Origin: Pseudarthrobacter phenanthrenivorans Sphe3
GTDB lineage: Bacteria; Actinomycetota; Actinomycetes; Actinomycetales; Micrococcaceae
Direction: 5' to 3'
Assembly (NCBI RefSeq): GCF_000189535.1
Contig: NC_015145.1
Location: 2,542,001-2,606,000, forward strand
Length of the DNA: 64,000 bases
The notes under the pieces are model-generated. The model was not told where the DNA came from. It did no database searches and saw only the letters and a program-made list of their open reading frames with translations. Of the stretch, positions 28,506 through 37,459 are shown in pieces. Made by a program: the position numbers and the translations under genes. How positions within the stretch are numbered: position 1 is the stretch's first letter; each line of letters starts with the position of its first letter.

Positions 28506-28984
28506 TGGCCGGCAAGGGCGCGGAGTCTCCGGTCCGCCTGGCCGCGGAGACCTGGGAGTCGCTGTTCCGCGCGCAGGTGGCCGTGATGCGCAAGCTGCAG
28601 TCCGGCCCCGCCTTCCGGAAGCTCGCACTGAACGAGTACGACGTCCTGTTTACGCTCTCGCGGTGCCCCACCGGCTGGCTGCGCCTCAACGAGCTCAATG
28701 ACAACGTCCTGCTCAGCCAGTCCAGCCTCAGCCGGCTGGTGGAAAGGCTGGAGAAACGCGGGCTCGTGGAGAGGAGGCAGGCGCCGGAGGACGGCCGCGG
28801 CGTCCTGCTCAGGCTGACGGACGAGGGCCGGGACCTGCAGAAGGAGATCGGGCGCGAACACGTGCGCGACATCTCCTCGCTCATGGGCCCTGCCCTGACG
28901 CCGGCGGAACAAAAGGAACTCATGAGGCTTACCACCAAGTTGAGGGGTTCCCTTGGCGCACTGCCCCGGCAGGAATCCCGCTAG
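28505..28984 (+). CDS. MarR-family transcriptional regulator
   Basis: A 159-residue winged-helix regulator. The recognition helix region is LLSQSSLSRLVERLEKRG and the wing APEDGRGVLLRLTDEG. It probably binds the palindrome at 27326-27343 and controls its own operon. The ATG at 28505 shares a base with the stop of the LLM gene and has GGAGG 4 bases upstream; a GTG at 28502 is too close to that site. Its TAG stop overlaps the stop of the convergent transglutaminase gene. Confidence 0.9.
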   Translation: MAGKGAESPVRLAAETWESLFRAQVAVMRKLQSGPAFRKLALNEYDVLFTLSRCPTGWLRLNELNDNVLLSQSSLSRLVERLEKRGLVERRQAPEDGRGVLLRLTDEGRDLQKEIGREHVRDISSLMGPALTPAEQKELMRLTTKLRGSLGALPRQESR

Positions 28985-29787
28985 CCCAGCGCCACCAGGC
29001 TGGCCGGGTCCTCCTGCGGCAGCGTGCCGTTGACCACGGCAGTAACGCGGAGCTGGTTCAGGGTCAGGCTTCCCCCGACGGTGGACAGGAATGCCGTATC
29101 TGCGGAATCCCGTCCGGCCGTGATCCGCAGCATCGATTCCCGGGGGGCGAGCCCCGTGGGATCGATGACATGCCAGGCGCCTTCCACATAGGCTTCTGCA
29201 ACGGCGTGGAAGTCCATCGGGCTCAGACCCGGCGCATAAACCGCAGCCAGGCGGGCGGGGATGTCCTTGGACCTGAGCAGTGCGATGGCAAGGTGGGCAA
29301 AGTCCCGGCACACGCCGCGCCGGCTGAGGAGAGTCTCCACGGCGCCATCCGTGCCGCGTGAGGAGCCGCTGATGTACCTCAATTCACCGTTGACCCAGTT
29401 CCGCACGGCGTGCAGCAGCGCGCCGCCGTGGACCCCCTCGAATTCCGCATAGGCCGTGGGCAGGAGGCGGTCCGACTCTGCATACCGGCTGGGCCGGACG
29501 TAGCGGATGCGGTCCGCCAGCCCTGCTTCCTCCGGCACCGCCTTCCCTGCCACGGTGGCGGAATACTCCACGGTTACCTCGGCCGGTTCCGCGAACTCCA
29601 TGTAATGCAGCCGGCCGCCGTGGTGGTCCGGTACCTCACAGGCCGTGACCTGTTCGCCGTCCGCCGCGATGGACAGGTTCTCCTCGAAGGAGGAGTAGCC
29701 GGAGTTCCTGGCCGCGGCGATGGCCATGGCCACCTTGGTGTTGGCTGTGGTCCTGAAAACCAGGCGTGCGGAAACGGTGCGTTCCAT
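28981..29787 (-). CDS. Transglutaminase-like cysteine protease-fold protein
   Basis: A 268-residue cytoplasmic protein. An N-terminal beta-rich domain (about 1-85) precedes a transglutaminase core whose catalytic residues can be seen: C160 in RRGVCRDFAHL, H194 in DFHAVAEAY and D209 in HVIDPTG. Members act as proteases or amidases on unknown targets. The ATG at 29787 has GGAGAG upstream. It is not followed by the ATP-grasp/alpha-E genes often linked to this family. Confidence 0.88.
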   Translation of the reverse strand: MERTVSARLVFRTTANTKVAMAIAAARNSGYSSFEENLSIAADGEQVTACEVPDHHGGRLHYMEFAEPAEVTVEYSATVAGKAVPEEAGLADRIRYVRPSRYAESDRLLPTAYAEFEGVHGGALLHAVRNWVNGELRYISGSSRGTDGAVETLLSRRGVCRDFAHLAIALLRSKDIPARLAAVYAPGLSPMDFHAVAEAYVEGAWHVIDPTGLAPRESMLRITAGRDSADTAFLSTVGGSLTLNQLRVTAVVNGTLPQEDPASLVALG

Positions 29788-29858
29788 GACTCTCCGGGGG
29801 TGTCGGCGGGAAGGAAGCCGCCGCGTGTCCCGGCCAAAGATGTGGGCCGGCAGCGGGA

Positions 29859-30671
29859 CTAGTTTTTGATCTCCAGAGACATTAGCATCCGCTGGACGTT
29901 CGCGAAGTCGCTGCCCTCCTTGACATACCGCGCTGCCTGGTCCAGGTTGTCGAAGGCCTTGGCGGGCGCCACCTTTTCGTCCGGCGCATAGGCCTTCAGC
30001 GAAACCAGGTCGCCGAAGGAGTAGTCGCCCTTGCCCGCCGGTCCACGGACTATGTTCCGCAGCTCGCAGGCCTGCCCGTCCGCCCCGCCCACCATGTTCG
30101 TGACGCCGTAGGAGCCGAAGTAGCGGTAACCCTGGATGACCCGAAAGACTACCCGGGGCTCGATCGTTCCCTCCCCGCCTTCGGCGGACAGTTCCACCGG
30201 AACGCTGCTGATCACTGTGTACGGCCGCCGCGCACCTTCCGGGCAGTCCGCGGACGACGGCGGGAGTCCCGTCCGGAGTGCCCCCATGAACGTGCCGTCG
30301 GGCTTCTTCACCTCAATCTTCAACGCGCCGGGCAGGGTGCCCTCCTCCGGTGCCACTGCCTGCGCAATCCAGTCCTGCGGCAGCTCAAAACTCACGGTCT
30401 TCGCGGGGTCAGAGAAGGTTTTCCAGGCCGATGCCGTGGCTCCGGGACCCGCGCCGGCGGAACCGGTGGGACCCGGCGCAGCACCGGGAGAAGTCGCAGC
30501 TGGTCCGGCGGTTTCGGGCTGGCCGGCCGTGCCCGCCGGACTACTGGAAGAACCAGGCTGCGCCGTCCATTCCGGGCCGCTGGCCGGGGGTGCCGAGCAC
30601 CCCGCCAGGAACGCAGCGCCCAGGAGCACGGACAGCCCGGACAGGATCTTCGGTGCTGGCATCCCTCTCAT
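29859..30671 (-). CDS. Predicted lipoprotein of unknown function
   Basis: A 270-residue secreted lipoprotein. The signal peptide ends in LAGC (Cys 25). A Pro/Gly/Ala/Ser linker runs to about residue 82 and a folded domain of about 185 residues follows, with two Cys (in SSADCPEG and GQACELR) that could form a disulfide. I do not recognise the domain. The ATG at 30671 is used; the ATG at 30662 is an alternative. It lies 71 bases upstream of the transglutaminase gene on the same strand. Confidence 0.8.
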   Translation of the reverse strand: MRGMPAPKILSGLSVLLGAAFLAGCSAPPASGPEWTAQPGSSSSPAGTAGQPETAGPAATSPGAAPGPTGSAGAGPGATASAWKTFSDPAKTVSFELPQDWIAQAVAPEEGTLPGALKIEVKKPDGTFMGALRTGLPPSSADCPEGARRPYTVISSVPVELSAEGGEGTIEPRVVFRVIQGYRYFGSYGVTNMVGGADGQACELRNIVRGPAGKGDYSFGDLVSLKAYAPDEKVAPAKAFDNLDQAARYVKEGSDFANVQRMLMSLEIKN

Positions 30672-30803
30672 GCAGCCAGCCTAACGGCGCCGGTGCAGGT
30701 CAGATGCAGTCCCGGCACGGCGTTTCCCAGCCCTGCTGCCGAACCAGGCGGCGGCACCAAGCCGCCGTGTCGCCGTCGGACGTGCAACTTCGGCCCCGGG
30801 GAC

Positions 30804-30809
30804 TAGGCT
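30804..30809 (+). promoter_or_regulatory. -10 element of the DUF1684 gene, probably leaderless
   Basis: TAGGCT followed by 7 bases and the ATG at 30817. No ribosome binding site is seen. Confidence 0.45.
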
Positions 30810-30816
30810 GGTGCGT

Positions 30817-31476
30817 ATGGAAGCCCACCACGGAACGGCCGAAGAAGATTTGGCGGACATTTCCGCCGTCGACATCGCCGACTGGCGGCTCCGGACCTTT
30901 GCCATATACGCCAACGTCCGCAAAATCTCGGCAGAGAATCCGGCGGAAGCACATCTGTATTGGCGCCACCAGCGGGACCTCATGTTCGCCACCCACCCCG
31001 CCTCCCCGCTGACCTCCGAGGACAAGGCGCGCTTCGCCGGTTTGAAGACGGCCGACTACGATCCGATCTACCGTTTCCACATCCCGCTGACCAAGGAAGG
31101 TGCCGGCCGGGAAATGAGCGTGGAAACCGGGACCGACGGCGTGGTGAACTTCGTCAGGCTGGGCACGTTCGACCTTCCCGAAATGGGGCAGCTTGCTGTG
31201 TGGAAGCTGCGGGGCTACGGCGGCGGCATCTTTGTACCCTTCCGCGACGCGACGGCAAACCAGCCCGGCGGAAGCTACGGTGCGGGCCGGTACCTGCTGG
31301 ACACCATCAAGGGAGCTTTCCACGGCGTCAACGGGACAGGGCCGGGGGCAAGCTTTGTCCTGGACTTCAACTTTGCGTACAACCCGTCCTGCGCCTACAA
31401 CGAGGCTTGGGCGTGCCCGCTGCCGGGACCGTCCAACCGGCTGGCCGTGGATATCCCCGTTGGAGAGCTTTACTGA
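30817..31476 (+). CDS. DUF1684 domain protein
   Basis: A 219-residue cytoplasmic protein of unknown function. The DUF1684 hallmarks are FVPFRDAT, GRYLLD, LDFNFAYNPSCAYNEAW and CPLPGPSNRL near the C-terminus, with conserved Cys, Asn and Pro residues. ATG at 30817 is chosen for its distance to a TAGGCT hexamer; GTG at 30811 is possible. It converges on the cysteine desulfurase gene with a 15-base gap. Confidence 0.88.
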   Translation: MEAHHGTAEEDLADISAVDIADWRLRTFAIYANVRKISAENPAEAHLYWRHQRDLMFATHPASPLTSEDKARFAGLKTADYDPIYRFHIPLTKEGAGREMSVETGTDGVVNFVRLGTFDLPEMGQLAVWKLRGYGGGIFVPFRDATANQPGGSYGAGRYLLDTIKGAFHGVNGTGPGASFVLDFNFAYNPSCAYNEAWACPLPGPSNRLAVDIPVGELY

Positions 31477-31491
31477 CGGTGTCTGCGGGCG

Positions 31492-32646
31492 CTAGGCGCC
31501 CAGGGCCCGCACGCTCTCCACGGCCCGGCGCACGGCCACGGCAGCGGTGTGGAGGTCTTCCCGGGTTACCGTGGAGTCGAAGCTGAAGCGGATGGCTGTC
31601 TGCGCCACTTCCGGGTCATAGCCCATGGCCGTGAGGACAGGGGACGGCGCATCCGAGCCGGCCGCGCAGGCTGAACCGCTGGAACACACCACGCCCTGCC
31701 GCTCCAGTTCCAGCAGCACCGACTCCCCGCTCGTCCCCGGGAAGCAGAAGGACGCCACGGAGGGCAGCCGCTCCTGGCGATGTCCGGTGAGGACCGAGTC
31801 CGGGACCGTGGTGAGCACGGCGTCCACGAACGCGTCGCGCAGTGCCGCCACCCGCCGTCGTTCTTCCTCCTGGTGTGCCTGGGCAAGCGTCAGTGCGGTG
31901 GCCAGCCCCACAGCTCCGGCCACGTTCTCCGTCCCGGACCTGCGCCCGCGTTCCTGCCCGCCGCCGTGGACCAGCGGCTCCAACCGGGTGCGGCCCCGGA
32001 CGAAGAGCACGCCGCAGCCCTTGGGCGCCCCCAGCTTGTGGCCGGAAATGCTCATCGCGTCCACGCCCAGCGCCTTGCTGTCCAGCGGCAGCCAGCCCGC
32101 AGCCTGGACCGCGTCGGTATGGAAAGGGACCCCCTGCCGGTGGGCGATGGCGGCCAGCCCGGCAACCGGCTGGACGGTCCCCACTTCATTGTTGGCATAC
32201 ATGATGCTGACCAGCGCCGTTTCGGGGCGCAGCACGGCGAGGAGTGCTTCCGGCGTCACCAGTCCTGTGCCGTCCACCGGCACCACGTCGATACTGAACC
32301 CGTGGAAGCGTTCCAGGTAGCGTGCGGATTCCTCCACCGCGGGATGTTCGACGGCGCTGATCACCACGCGGTTCAGCTGCGGGTCCGCAGCCTGCCGGGC
32401 AAGGGCGATGCCTTTGACGGCCAGGTTGTCCGCTTCTGTTCCGCCGGACGTGAAGGTCACTTCACCGGGCCTGCAACCCAGGACGGCGGCCACCGATGCC
32501 CGGGCCCCGGCGAGCGCGCTGGCGGCCGATTCTCCCAGCGTGTGGTGGCTGGAGGGGTTCCCGAAGTCCCCTGTCAGGTAGGGCCACATGGCGTCCAGCA
32601 CCTCACGGCGGACCGGGGTGGTGGCGGCAGCATCAAGGAAGATCAT
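31492..32646 (-). CDS. Cysteine desulfurase, NAD-operon associated
   Basis: A PLP enzyme that takes sulfur from cysteine for Fe-S clusters. It has 384 residues, with the PLP lysine K204 in SGHK and the active-site loop SSGSAC (C327). It is the last gene of the nrtR-nadABC operon, 4 bases after nadC, which suggests that it supplies sulfur for the NadA [4Fe-4S] cluster, like nifS beside nad genes in Bacillus. It belongs to the NifS/IscS branch. Confidence 0.92.
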   Translation of the reverse strand: MIFLDAAATTPVRREVLDAMWPYLTGDFGNPSSHHTLGESAASALAGARASVAAVLGCRPGEVTFTSGGTEADNLAVKGIALARQAADPQLNRVVISAVEHPAVEESARYLERFHGFSIDVVPVDGTGLVTPEALLAVLRPETALVSIMYANNEVGTVQPVAGLAAIAHRQGVPFHTDAVQAAGWLPLDSKALGVDAMSISGHKLGAPKGCGVLFVRGRTRLEPLVHGGGQERGRRSGTENVAGAVGLATALTLAQAHQEEERRRVAALRDAFVDAVLTTVPDSVLTGHRQERLPSVASFCFPGTSGESVLLELERQGVVCSSGSACAAGSDAPSPVLTAMGYDPEVAQTAIRFSFDSTVTREDLHTAAVAVRRAVESVRALGA

Positions 32647-32650
32647 GGCG

Positions 32651-33565
32651 TCACCCGGCTGTCAGTTCCACATCCAGGCCGAGGTCCAGGGCAGCCACGC
32701 TGTGGGTGAGGGCACCCACAGAGATGACATCCACCCCGGTGGCGGCAATCCCTGCCACTGTTCCCAGGTTCACGTTGCCGCTGGCCTCCACCCGCGCACG
32801 TCCTGCCACCAGGGCAACCCCGGCGCGCAATTCATCCAGGGTGAAGTTGTCCAGCATGATGGTGTCCACGCCGGCTGCCAGGACGGGCTCGATCTGGTCC
32901 ATGCGGTCCACTTCGACCTCGAAGTGGGTAGTGTGTCCTAGCTGTGCCTTGGCTGCCAGGAGCAGTCCGGTCAGCCTGGCCGGGTCACCGCCGGTCATGA
33001 CGGCCAAGTGGTTGTCCTTGGCCAGGACGGCGTCGGAGAGGCTGTACCGGTGGTTGGCGCCGCCGCCGCAGCGCACGGCGAACCGTTCCAGGATCCGCAG
33101 CCCGGGAGTGGTTTTCCGGGTGTCGGTGATCCTGGCGGATGTTCCCGCTGCCAGCCGGACGAATTCATGGGTCTTGGTGGCAATGGCAGACATCCGCTGG
33201 ACCAGGTTGAGGGCCACCCGTTCCGCAAGGAGGACAGACCTGGCCCGTCCGCTGACCCGCGCGAGGTGGGTGCCGGCCTCGAACGTGTCCCCGTCCGCAA
33301 GCAGCAGTTCCACCTCCGTTTCCGGGTCCACCAGCAGCATGGCATCCCGGAACACCGTGGCCCCGCTGAAGACGCCGGCCACGCGCGCGTTCAGGGCCGC
33401 GGTGGCGCGGGCTTCGGCGGGGATCAGCAGCTGGGAGGTAATGTCTCCGGCCGGGGCGTCCTCGGCAAAGGCCCGTTCCAAAATCTCGCGTACGGGAGCC
33501 GACGGCAGCGCCAGGTCCACACGGCGGCCCGCGGCTACCGGTTCGATCAGGGCGTTGTCAGTCAT
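32651..33565 (-). CDS. nadC: Nicotinate-nucleotide pyrophosphorylase (carboxylating)
   Basis: Third step of de novo NAD synthesis: quinolinate plus PRPP gives nicotinate mononucleotide and CO2. It has 304 residues with the family segments EDAPAGDITSQL, RTTRKTTPGLR-like RKTTPGLR, CGGGANHRYSLSD and GAL/GNVN near the end. The ATG at 33565 overlaps the nadB end by 8 bases (ATGACTGA), so the longer ORF from 33613 is rejected. Confidence 0.95.
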   Translation of the reverse strand: MTDNALIEPVAAGRRVDLALPSAPVREILERAFAEDAPAGDITSQLLIPAEARATAALNARVAGVFSGATVFRDAMLLVDPETEVELLLADGDTFEAGTHLARVSGRARSVLLAERVALNLVQRMSAIATKTHEFVRLAAGTSARITDTRKTTPGLRILERFAVRCGGGANHRYSLSDAVLAKDNHLAVMTGGDPARLTGLLLAAKAQLGHTTHFEVEVDRMDQIEPVLAAGVDTIMLDNFTLDELRAGVALVAGRARVEASGNVNLGTVAGIAATGVDVISVGALTHSVAALDLGLDVELTAG

Positions 33566-35186
33566 GGAGAAGGCTCGCTTTCGGGCGGAGGGCAATGGTC
33601 TCTTCGGGTTCATCGCTGCGGTAATGGGCGCCGAGGGATTCAGCGCGGTTCAGGGCTGCCGCAACCAGCAGTTGGGCGGCAAGCAGCAGGTTGCGGTCCT
33701 CGTGCACCATGGGGTGTGCGGTAGCGGCGGGAACAGCATGGGGACGGACGACGGCGGCCCACCGGTCAAGGGTTTGCGCCGCCTCCCGCAGCAGGGCGCC
33801 ACTGCGAAGCACGCCGGCCTTGGCAGTCATCAGCCGCTGGAGGGCACCACGCGAAAACGGCTCGGGTTGAGCGGTGGAGCGTCCGATGGGTTGGGTACCT
33901 GTACCGGCTTCCGGCGCATCGAGCGCAGGCGCCGAGGGAACCGCGGGGCTGCCTTCCAGGAAGTCTTCGACTGCGCGCCGGCCGAAGACGAGTCCCTCCA
34001 GGAGGGAGTTGCTGGCCAGCCGGTTTGCGCCTTGGACGCCGGTGCATGCGACTTCGCCGGCGGCGTAGAGTCCGGGGACGCTGGTCCTGGCGTGCAGGTC
34101 GGTGAGTACTCCGCCCATCCAGTAGTGCGCGGCCGGGGCTACCGGCACCGGTTCGCGGGTCCAGTCGAAACCTGCTTCACGGGTCCGAAGGGTAAGGGTG
34201 GGGAAGCGTTTGGCCAGGAAGCCTGGCCCCTTGGCCTGTTCGATGACCCGTGCATCCAGGTACACATGGCCGTTGGGGTTGCCGAGTTTGGCCAGGTGCA
34301 GGGCGATGCTGCGGGACACTACGTCGCGGGGGGCCAGCTCCGCGTCCCGGTGGTAGGCAGTCATGAAGCGCCGGCCGCCGGCGTCGAGCAGGATGGCGCC
34401 TTCGCCGCGGACTGCTTCTGAGATCAGCAGCGGATCCGGGCTCGCTTCGCCGGCGGCCGCATCAGTGCCCAGCGCCAGGCAGGTGGGGTGGAACTGGAAG
34501 AATTCAAGGTCTGCCAGTGCTGCGCCGGCCCGCACGGCGAGCGCCAGGCCGTCGGCGGTGGCCACCGCAGGGTTGGTGGTCTGGGCGAAGAGCTGGCCTG
34601 CTCCCCCGGTGGCGAGCAGCACCGCGCCCCCCTGCACCGTGAGCATCCGGCCGTCCTGGAGGTAGTGCACGCCATTGACACTGCCGCCGGATTTTTGCAG
34701 GGCGGTGGCCTGCGCGTCCATCAGGAGCGTGATGCTGCCCTCCTCCTGGCGCGCCAGTACTGAACGGATCAGCGACTGCGCCACCCTGGCGCCGGTGGCG
34801 TCGCCTCCGGCGTGGAGGATGCGGGGTGCCGAATGGGCCGCTTCCAGCCCCAAGGCCGGACCGCCGTCGGACTTCAGGTCAAAGTCCACGCCAAGCCGCT
34901 GCAGCCCGGCGATGTCCTCCCGGGCCTCCGTGCACATCAGCCTTACGGCTTCGGCATTGCAGTGGCCGGCTCCGGCGCGCAGGGTGTCTGCGATGTGGTC
35001 CGCAACGGTGTCACCGGGGGCAGGGTTGGCCAGGACGGCTGAGATGCCGCCCTGCGCGTACCAGGTGTTGCTGTCATCCAGGCCTCCCTTGGTCAGCAGC
35101 ACCACCTCCGCCCCGGCGTCGGCCGCCAGCAGCGCGGCGTAGAGTCCGGCAATACCGCTGCCGACGACGATCAGCCGGCGGCTCAT
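33558..35186 (-). CDS. nadB: L-aspartate oxidase
   Basis: An FAD enzyme that makes iminoaspartate for NadA. It has 542 residues, with the FAD motif VVGSGIAGLYAALLAAD at the N-terminus, TKGGLDDSNTWYAQGGIS with its substrate residues, and PAAHYWMGGV and GLYAAGEVACTGVQGANRLASNSL of the succinate dehydrogenase/aspartate oxidase family. Its ATG shares a base with the nadA stop (TGATG). Confidence 0.96.
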   Translation of the reverse strand: MSRRLIVVGSGIAGLYAALLAADAGAEVVLLTKGGLDDSNTWYAQGGISAVLANPAPGDTVADHIADTLRAGAGHCNAEAVRLMCTEAREDIAGLQRLGVDFDLKSDGGPALGLEAAHSAPRILHAGGDATGARVAQSLIRSVLARQEEGSITLLMDAQATALQKSGGSVNGVHYLQDGRMLTVQGGAVLLATGGAGQLFAQTTNPAVATADGLALAVRAGAALADLEFFQFHPTCLALGTDAAAGEASPDPLLISEAVRGEGAILLDAGGRRFMTAYHRDAELAPRDVVSRSIALHLAKLGNPNGHVYLDARVIEQAKGPGFLAKRFPTLTLRTREAGFDWTREPVPVAPAAHYWMGGVLTDLHARTSVPGLYAAGEVACTGVQGANRLASNSLLEGLVFGRRAVEDFLEGSPAVPSAPALDAPEAGTGTQPIGRSTAQPEPFSRGALQRLMTAKAGVLRSGALLREAAQTLDRWAAVVRPHAVPAATAHPMVHEDRNLLLAAQLLVAAALNRAESLGAHYRSDEPEETIALRPKASLLHD

Positions 35187-36490
35187 CAGGGCCTCGCGGC
35201 GAGCATGCGCTCGAGGGCAGTCCTGGCGTTGTCCTGGACGGAGTCCGCCACGGTAATGCGGTTCACCACCCGCCCGGCCACCAGTTCCTCCAGCACCCAG
35301 GCCAAATAGCCGGGATGGATCCGGTACATGGTGGAGCAGGGGCAGATCACGGGGTCCAGGCAGAAGATGGTGTGCTGCGGGTACTCCGCGGCGAGCCGGT
35401 TCACCATGTTGATCTCGGTGCCGATCGCAAAGGTGGTGGGCTCGGTGGCAGCAGCGATGGCTTTCTTGATGAAGTCGGTGGAGCCGGCCGAATCGGCAGC
35501 GTCCACCACTTCCATGGGGCACTCCGGGTGCACAATCACCTGGACGCCGGGGAAATCGGCGCGGGCCTTCTCGATCTGCGCCACGCTGAAGCGCTTGTGC
35601 ACCGAGCAGAACCCGTGCCACAGGATGACCCGTGAATCGAGCAGTGCCTGCTCGTCATTGCCGCCCAGGTCCTTGCGCGGGTTCCACATGGGCATCTGCT
35701 CCAGCGGCACGCCCAGCGCTTTCGCGGTGTTCCGGCCCAGGTGCTGGTCGGGGAAGAACAGTACGCGCTGGGCCCGCTGGAACGCCCACTCAAGCACCGT
35801 CCTGGCGTTGGAGGAGGTGCATACGATGCCGCCATGCTCACCGCAGAAAGCCTTCAGGGCAGCGGAGGAATTCATGTAGGTGACGGGAAGGACCGGAACC
35901 CGGCCCTCGGCGTCGGGCTCTGTACCGTACAGCTCCTCGAGCTGCTCCCAGCACTCGGCAACGGAGTCGGCATCCGCCATGTCCGCCATGGAGCAGCCGG
36001 CCGCGAGGTTGGGCAGGATGACGGCCTGTTCGGGCGCGGAGAGGATGTCCGCTGTCTCCGCCATGAAGTGCACGCCGCAGAAAACAATCGCTTCCGCGTC
36101 CGGCCTGGTCAGTGCCGCGTTGGCCAGCTGGAAGGAGTCGCCCACAAAGTCCGCGTACTGGATCACTTCGTCGCGCTGGTAGAAATGGCCGAGGATGACG
36201 GCGCGGTCCCCCAGCGCAGCCTTGGCGGCAAGGATCCTTTCGCCCAGCTCGGCGTCGCTGGCCAGCTTGTACTCCTCCGGCAGCTGGCCCTGGCGGGGGG
36301 TTGCGGCAGGGGCCACGTCTGCGCTGGAGGCACCGGGGCCGTAGGCGGGAACGCCGGCGAGCGCCTCGGCAAGGTCGTAGTCCCACGGGCCCTTGGCCAG
36401 GGCGGGGCTGCAGGTGCTGCCCTTCGCCGTCGCGCCTTTTTCGGCCTGCTCGCGCGTGATCAGCTGGATGGCTGTGTTGACGCTGCTCAT
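35186..36490 (-). CDS. nadA: Quinolinate synthase
   Basis: Condenses iminoaspartate with dihydroxyacetone phosphate; carries an oxygen-sensitive [4Fe-4S] cluster. It has 434 residues, longer than many because of an N-terminal extension of about 75 residues before the NadA core (ILGHFYQRDEVI). Candidate cluster cysteines occur in FCGVHFM, GCSMADM and VICPCS. The ATG overlaps the nrtR stop as ATGA. Confidence 0.96.
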   Translation of the reverse strand: MSSVNTAIQLITREQAEKGATAKGSTCSPALAKGPWDYDLAEALAGVPAYGPGASSADVAPAATPRQGQLPEEYKLASDAELGERILAAKAALGDRAVILGHFYQRDEVIQYADFVGDSFQLANAALTRPDAEAIVFCGVHFMAETADILSAPEQAVILPNLAAGCSMADMADADSVAECWEQLEELYGTEPDAEGRVPVLPVTYMNSSAALKAFCGEHGGIVCTSSNARTVLEWAFQRAQRVLFFPDQHLGRNTAKALGVPLEQMPMWNPRKDLGGNDEQALLDSRVILWHGFCSVHKRFSVAQIEKARADFPGVQVIVHPECPMEVVDAADSAGSTDFIKKAIAAATEPTTFAIGTEINMVNRLAAEYPQHTIFCLDPVICPCSTMYRIHPGYLAWVLEELVAGRVVNRITVADSVQDNARTALERMLAARP

Positions 36491-37197
36491 AGTGTGCTCC
36501 TGTTGTCTGGGTCAAGGCCGGGCCGGCCGGTAAAGCGGTAGAGGCGCGGGGGGCGGTGCTTGCCGCCCTGGAGGTATTCGCCGGTCTCTTCTATTTCGGG
36601 CGTGGATTTGAGCTGCCTGCGGAAGTTTGCCGGATCCAGCTCACGGTCCAGCACGGCCTCGTAAACTTCCCGCACCTGGGCCAGGGTGAAGTACTCCCCC
36701 AGCAGGTGGTAGGCCACGGAGCCGTAGGCCAGCTTGTTGCGCAGCCGCCACAGCGCGTACTCCACGATCGCGTTGTGGTCGAAGGCCAGTTCCCCGAGCC
36801 GGTCCGCCCGGAACCACCGGACGTTCTCGGACTCGTCAGCGAGCGCGGCTTCGGTGGGCTGGACCAGGGCCCAGTAGACGATCGACACCACGCGCTGGCT
36901 GGGTGAGCGGTGCAGCCCGCCGAAGGCGTACAGCTGCTCCAGGTAGCTGGGGGCGAGCCCCGTGGTTTCCCGCAGGTTCCGCGATGCCGCGTCCTGCAGC
37001 GACTCCGAATGGGTCAGCGGCCCGCCCGGCAGCGCCCACAGGCCCCTGAAGGGCTCGCGGATCCTGCGCACCAGCGGCAGCCAAAGCGTGGGCCGGCCGG
37101 AGCTTTCGCTGGGCCGGAGGGCGAAGATGACGGTGGAGATGGCCAGCGACGGCGGTGCCGACTGGCGCTCGGACACGTTGGCAGAGCTGGAGTACAC
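36487..37197 (-). CDS. nrtR: NrtR-like Nudix transcriptional regulator of NAD genes
   Basis: A Nudix-fold protein fused to a C-terminal winged-helix domain, the NrtR plan; relatives repress NAD genes and release DNA on binding ADP-ribose. It has about 236 residues from GTG 37197. The Nudix box is degraded (GPLTHSESLQDAASRNLRETTGL, written in parts: GPLTHSE and NLRETTGL), as in non-catalytic regulators. The C-terminal part FTLAQVREVYEAVLDRELD-like segment and FRRQL fit the DNA-binding domain. GGAAGG lies 9 bases before this GTG; GTG 37176 is an alternative. First gene of the nad operon. Confidence 0.88.
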   Translation of the reverse strand: MYSSSANVSERQSAPPSLAISTVIFALRPSESSGRPTLWLPLVRRIREPFRGLWALPGGPLTHSESLQDAASRNLRETTGLAPSYLEQLYAFGGLHRSPSQRVVSIVYWALVQPTEAALADESENVRWFRADRLGELAFDHNAIVEYALWRLRNKLAYGSVAYHLLGEYFTLAQVREVYEAVLDRELDPANFRRQLKSTPEIEETGEYLQGGKHRPPRLYRFTGRPGLDPDNRSTL

Positions 37198-37250
37198 GTT
37201 CCACCGCCTTCCGGTGCCGGAGGGGCTCCGCCGGTGGAGACGCCCCGCTT

Positions 37251-37277
37251 TAGTTATGGTCACTTTGACCAAAACTA
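37251..37277. promoter_or_regulatory. NrtR-type operator
   Basis: Arms TAGTTATGGTCA and TGACCAAAACTA flank CTT. They match at 11 of 12 positions as an inverted repeat. The site lies directly downstream of the nrtR -10, so a bound repressor would cover the transcription start. The operator of the nad operon is inferred from position and gene content. Confidence 0.7.
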
Positions 37278-37283
37278 ATTCTA
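37278..37283 (-). promoter_or_regulatory. -10 element of the nrtR-nad operon
   Basis: TAGAAT on the minus strand, with TTGGCA 19 bases further upstream as a possible -35. The operator follows immediately. Confidence 0.5.
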
Positions 37284-37459
37284 CGGCCCGCCGGCCCGGA
37301 ATTGCCAAATGTTTCTGCCCAGGTTTTCCTGCTGCAGGGTCGGCCGAAGCGCTTCCCCGCAGCACTCACCGGGGCCGGTTCACGGACCTGGGCCCAGAGG
37401 CGGTAAATTCAATAGGTCCCACAAGGCAGCACACCAGACCCCAAGAAGGTTCCCGGCAC

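Noticed and set aside
32496..34421. 641-codon plus-strand open frame over nadC and nadB
   Set aside because: It crosses two well-supported genes and has low-complexity Arg/Ser/Ala sequence.
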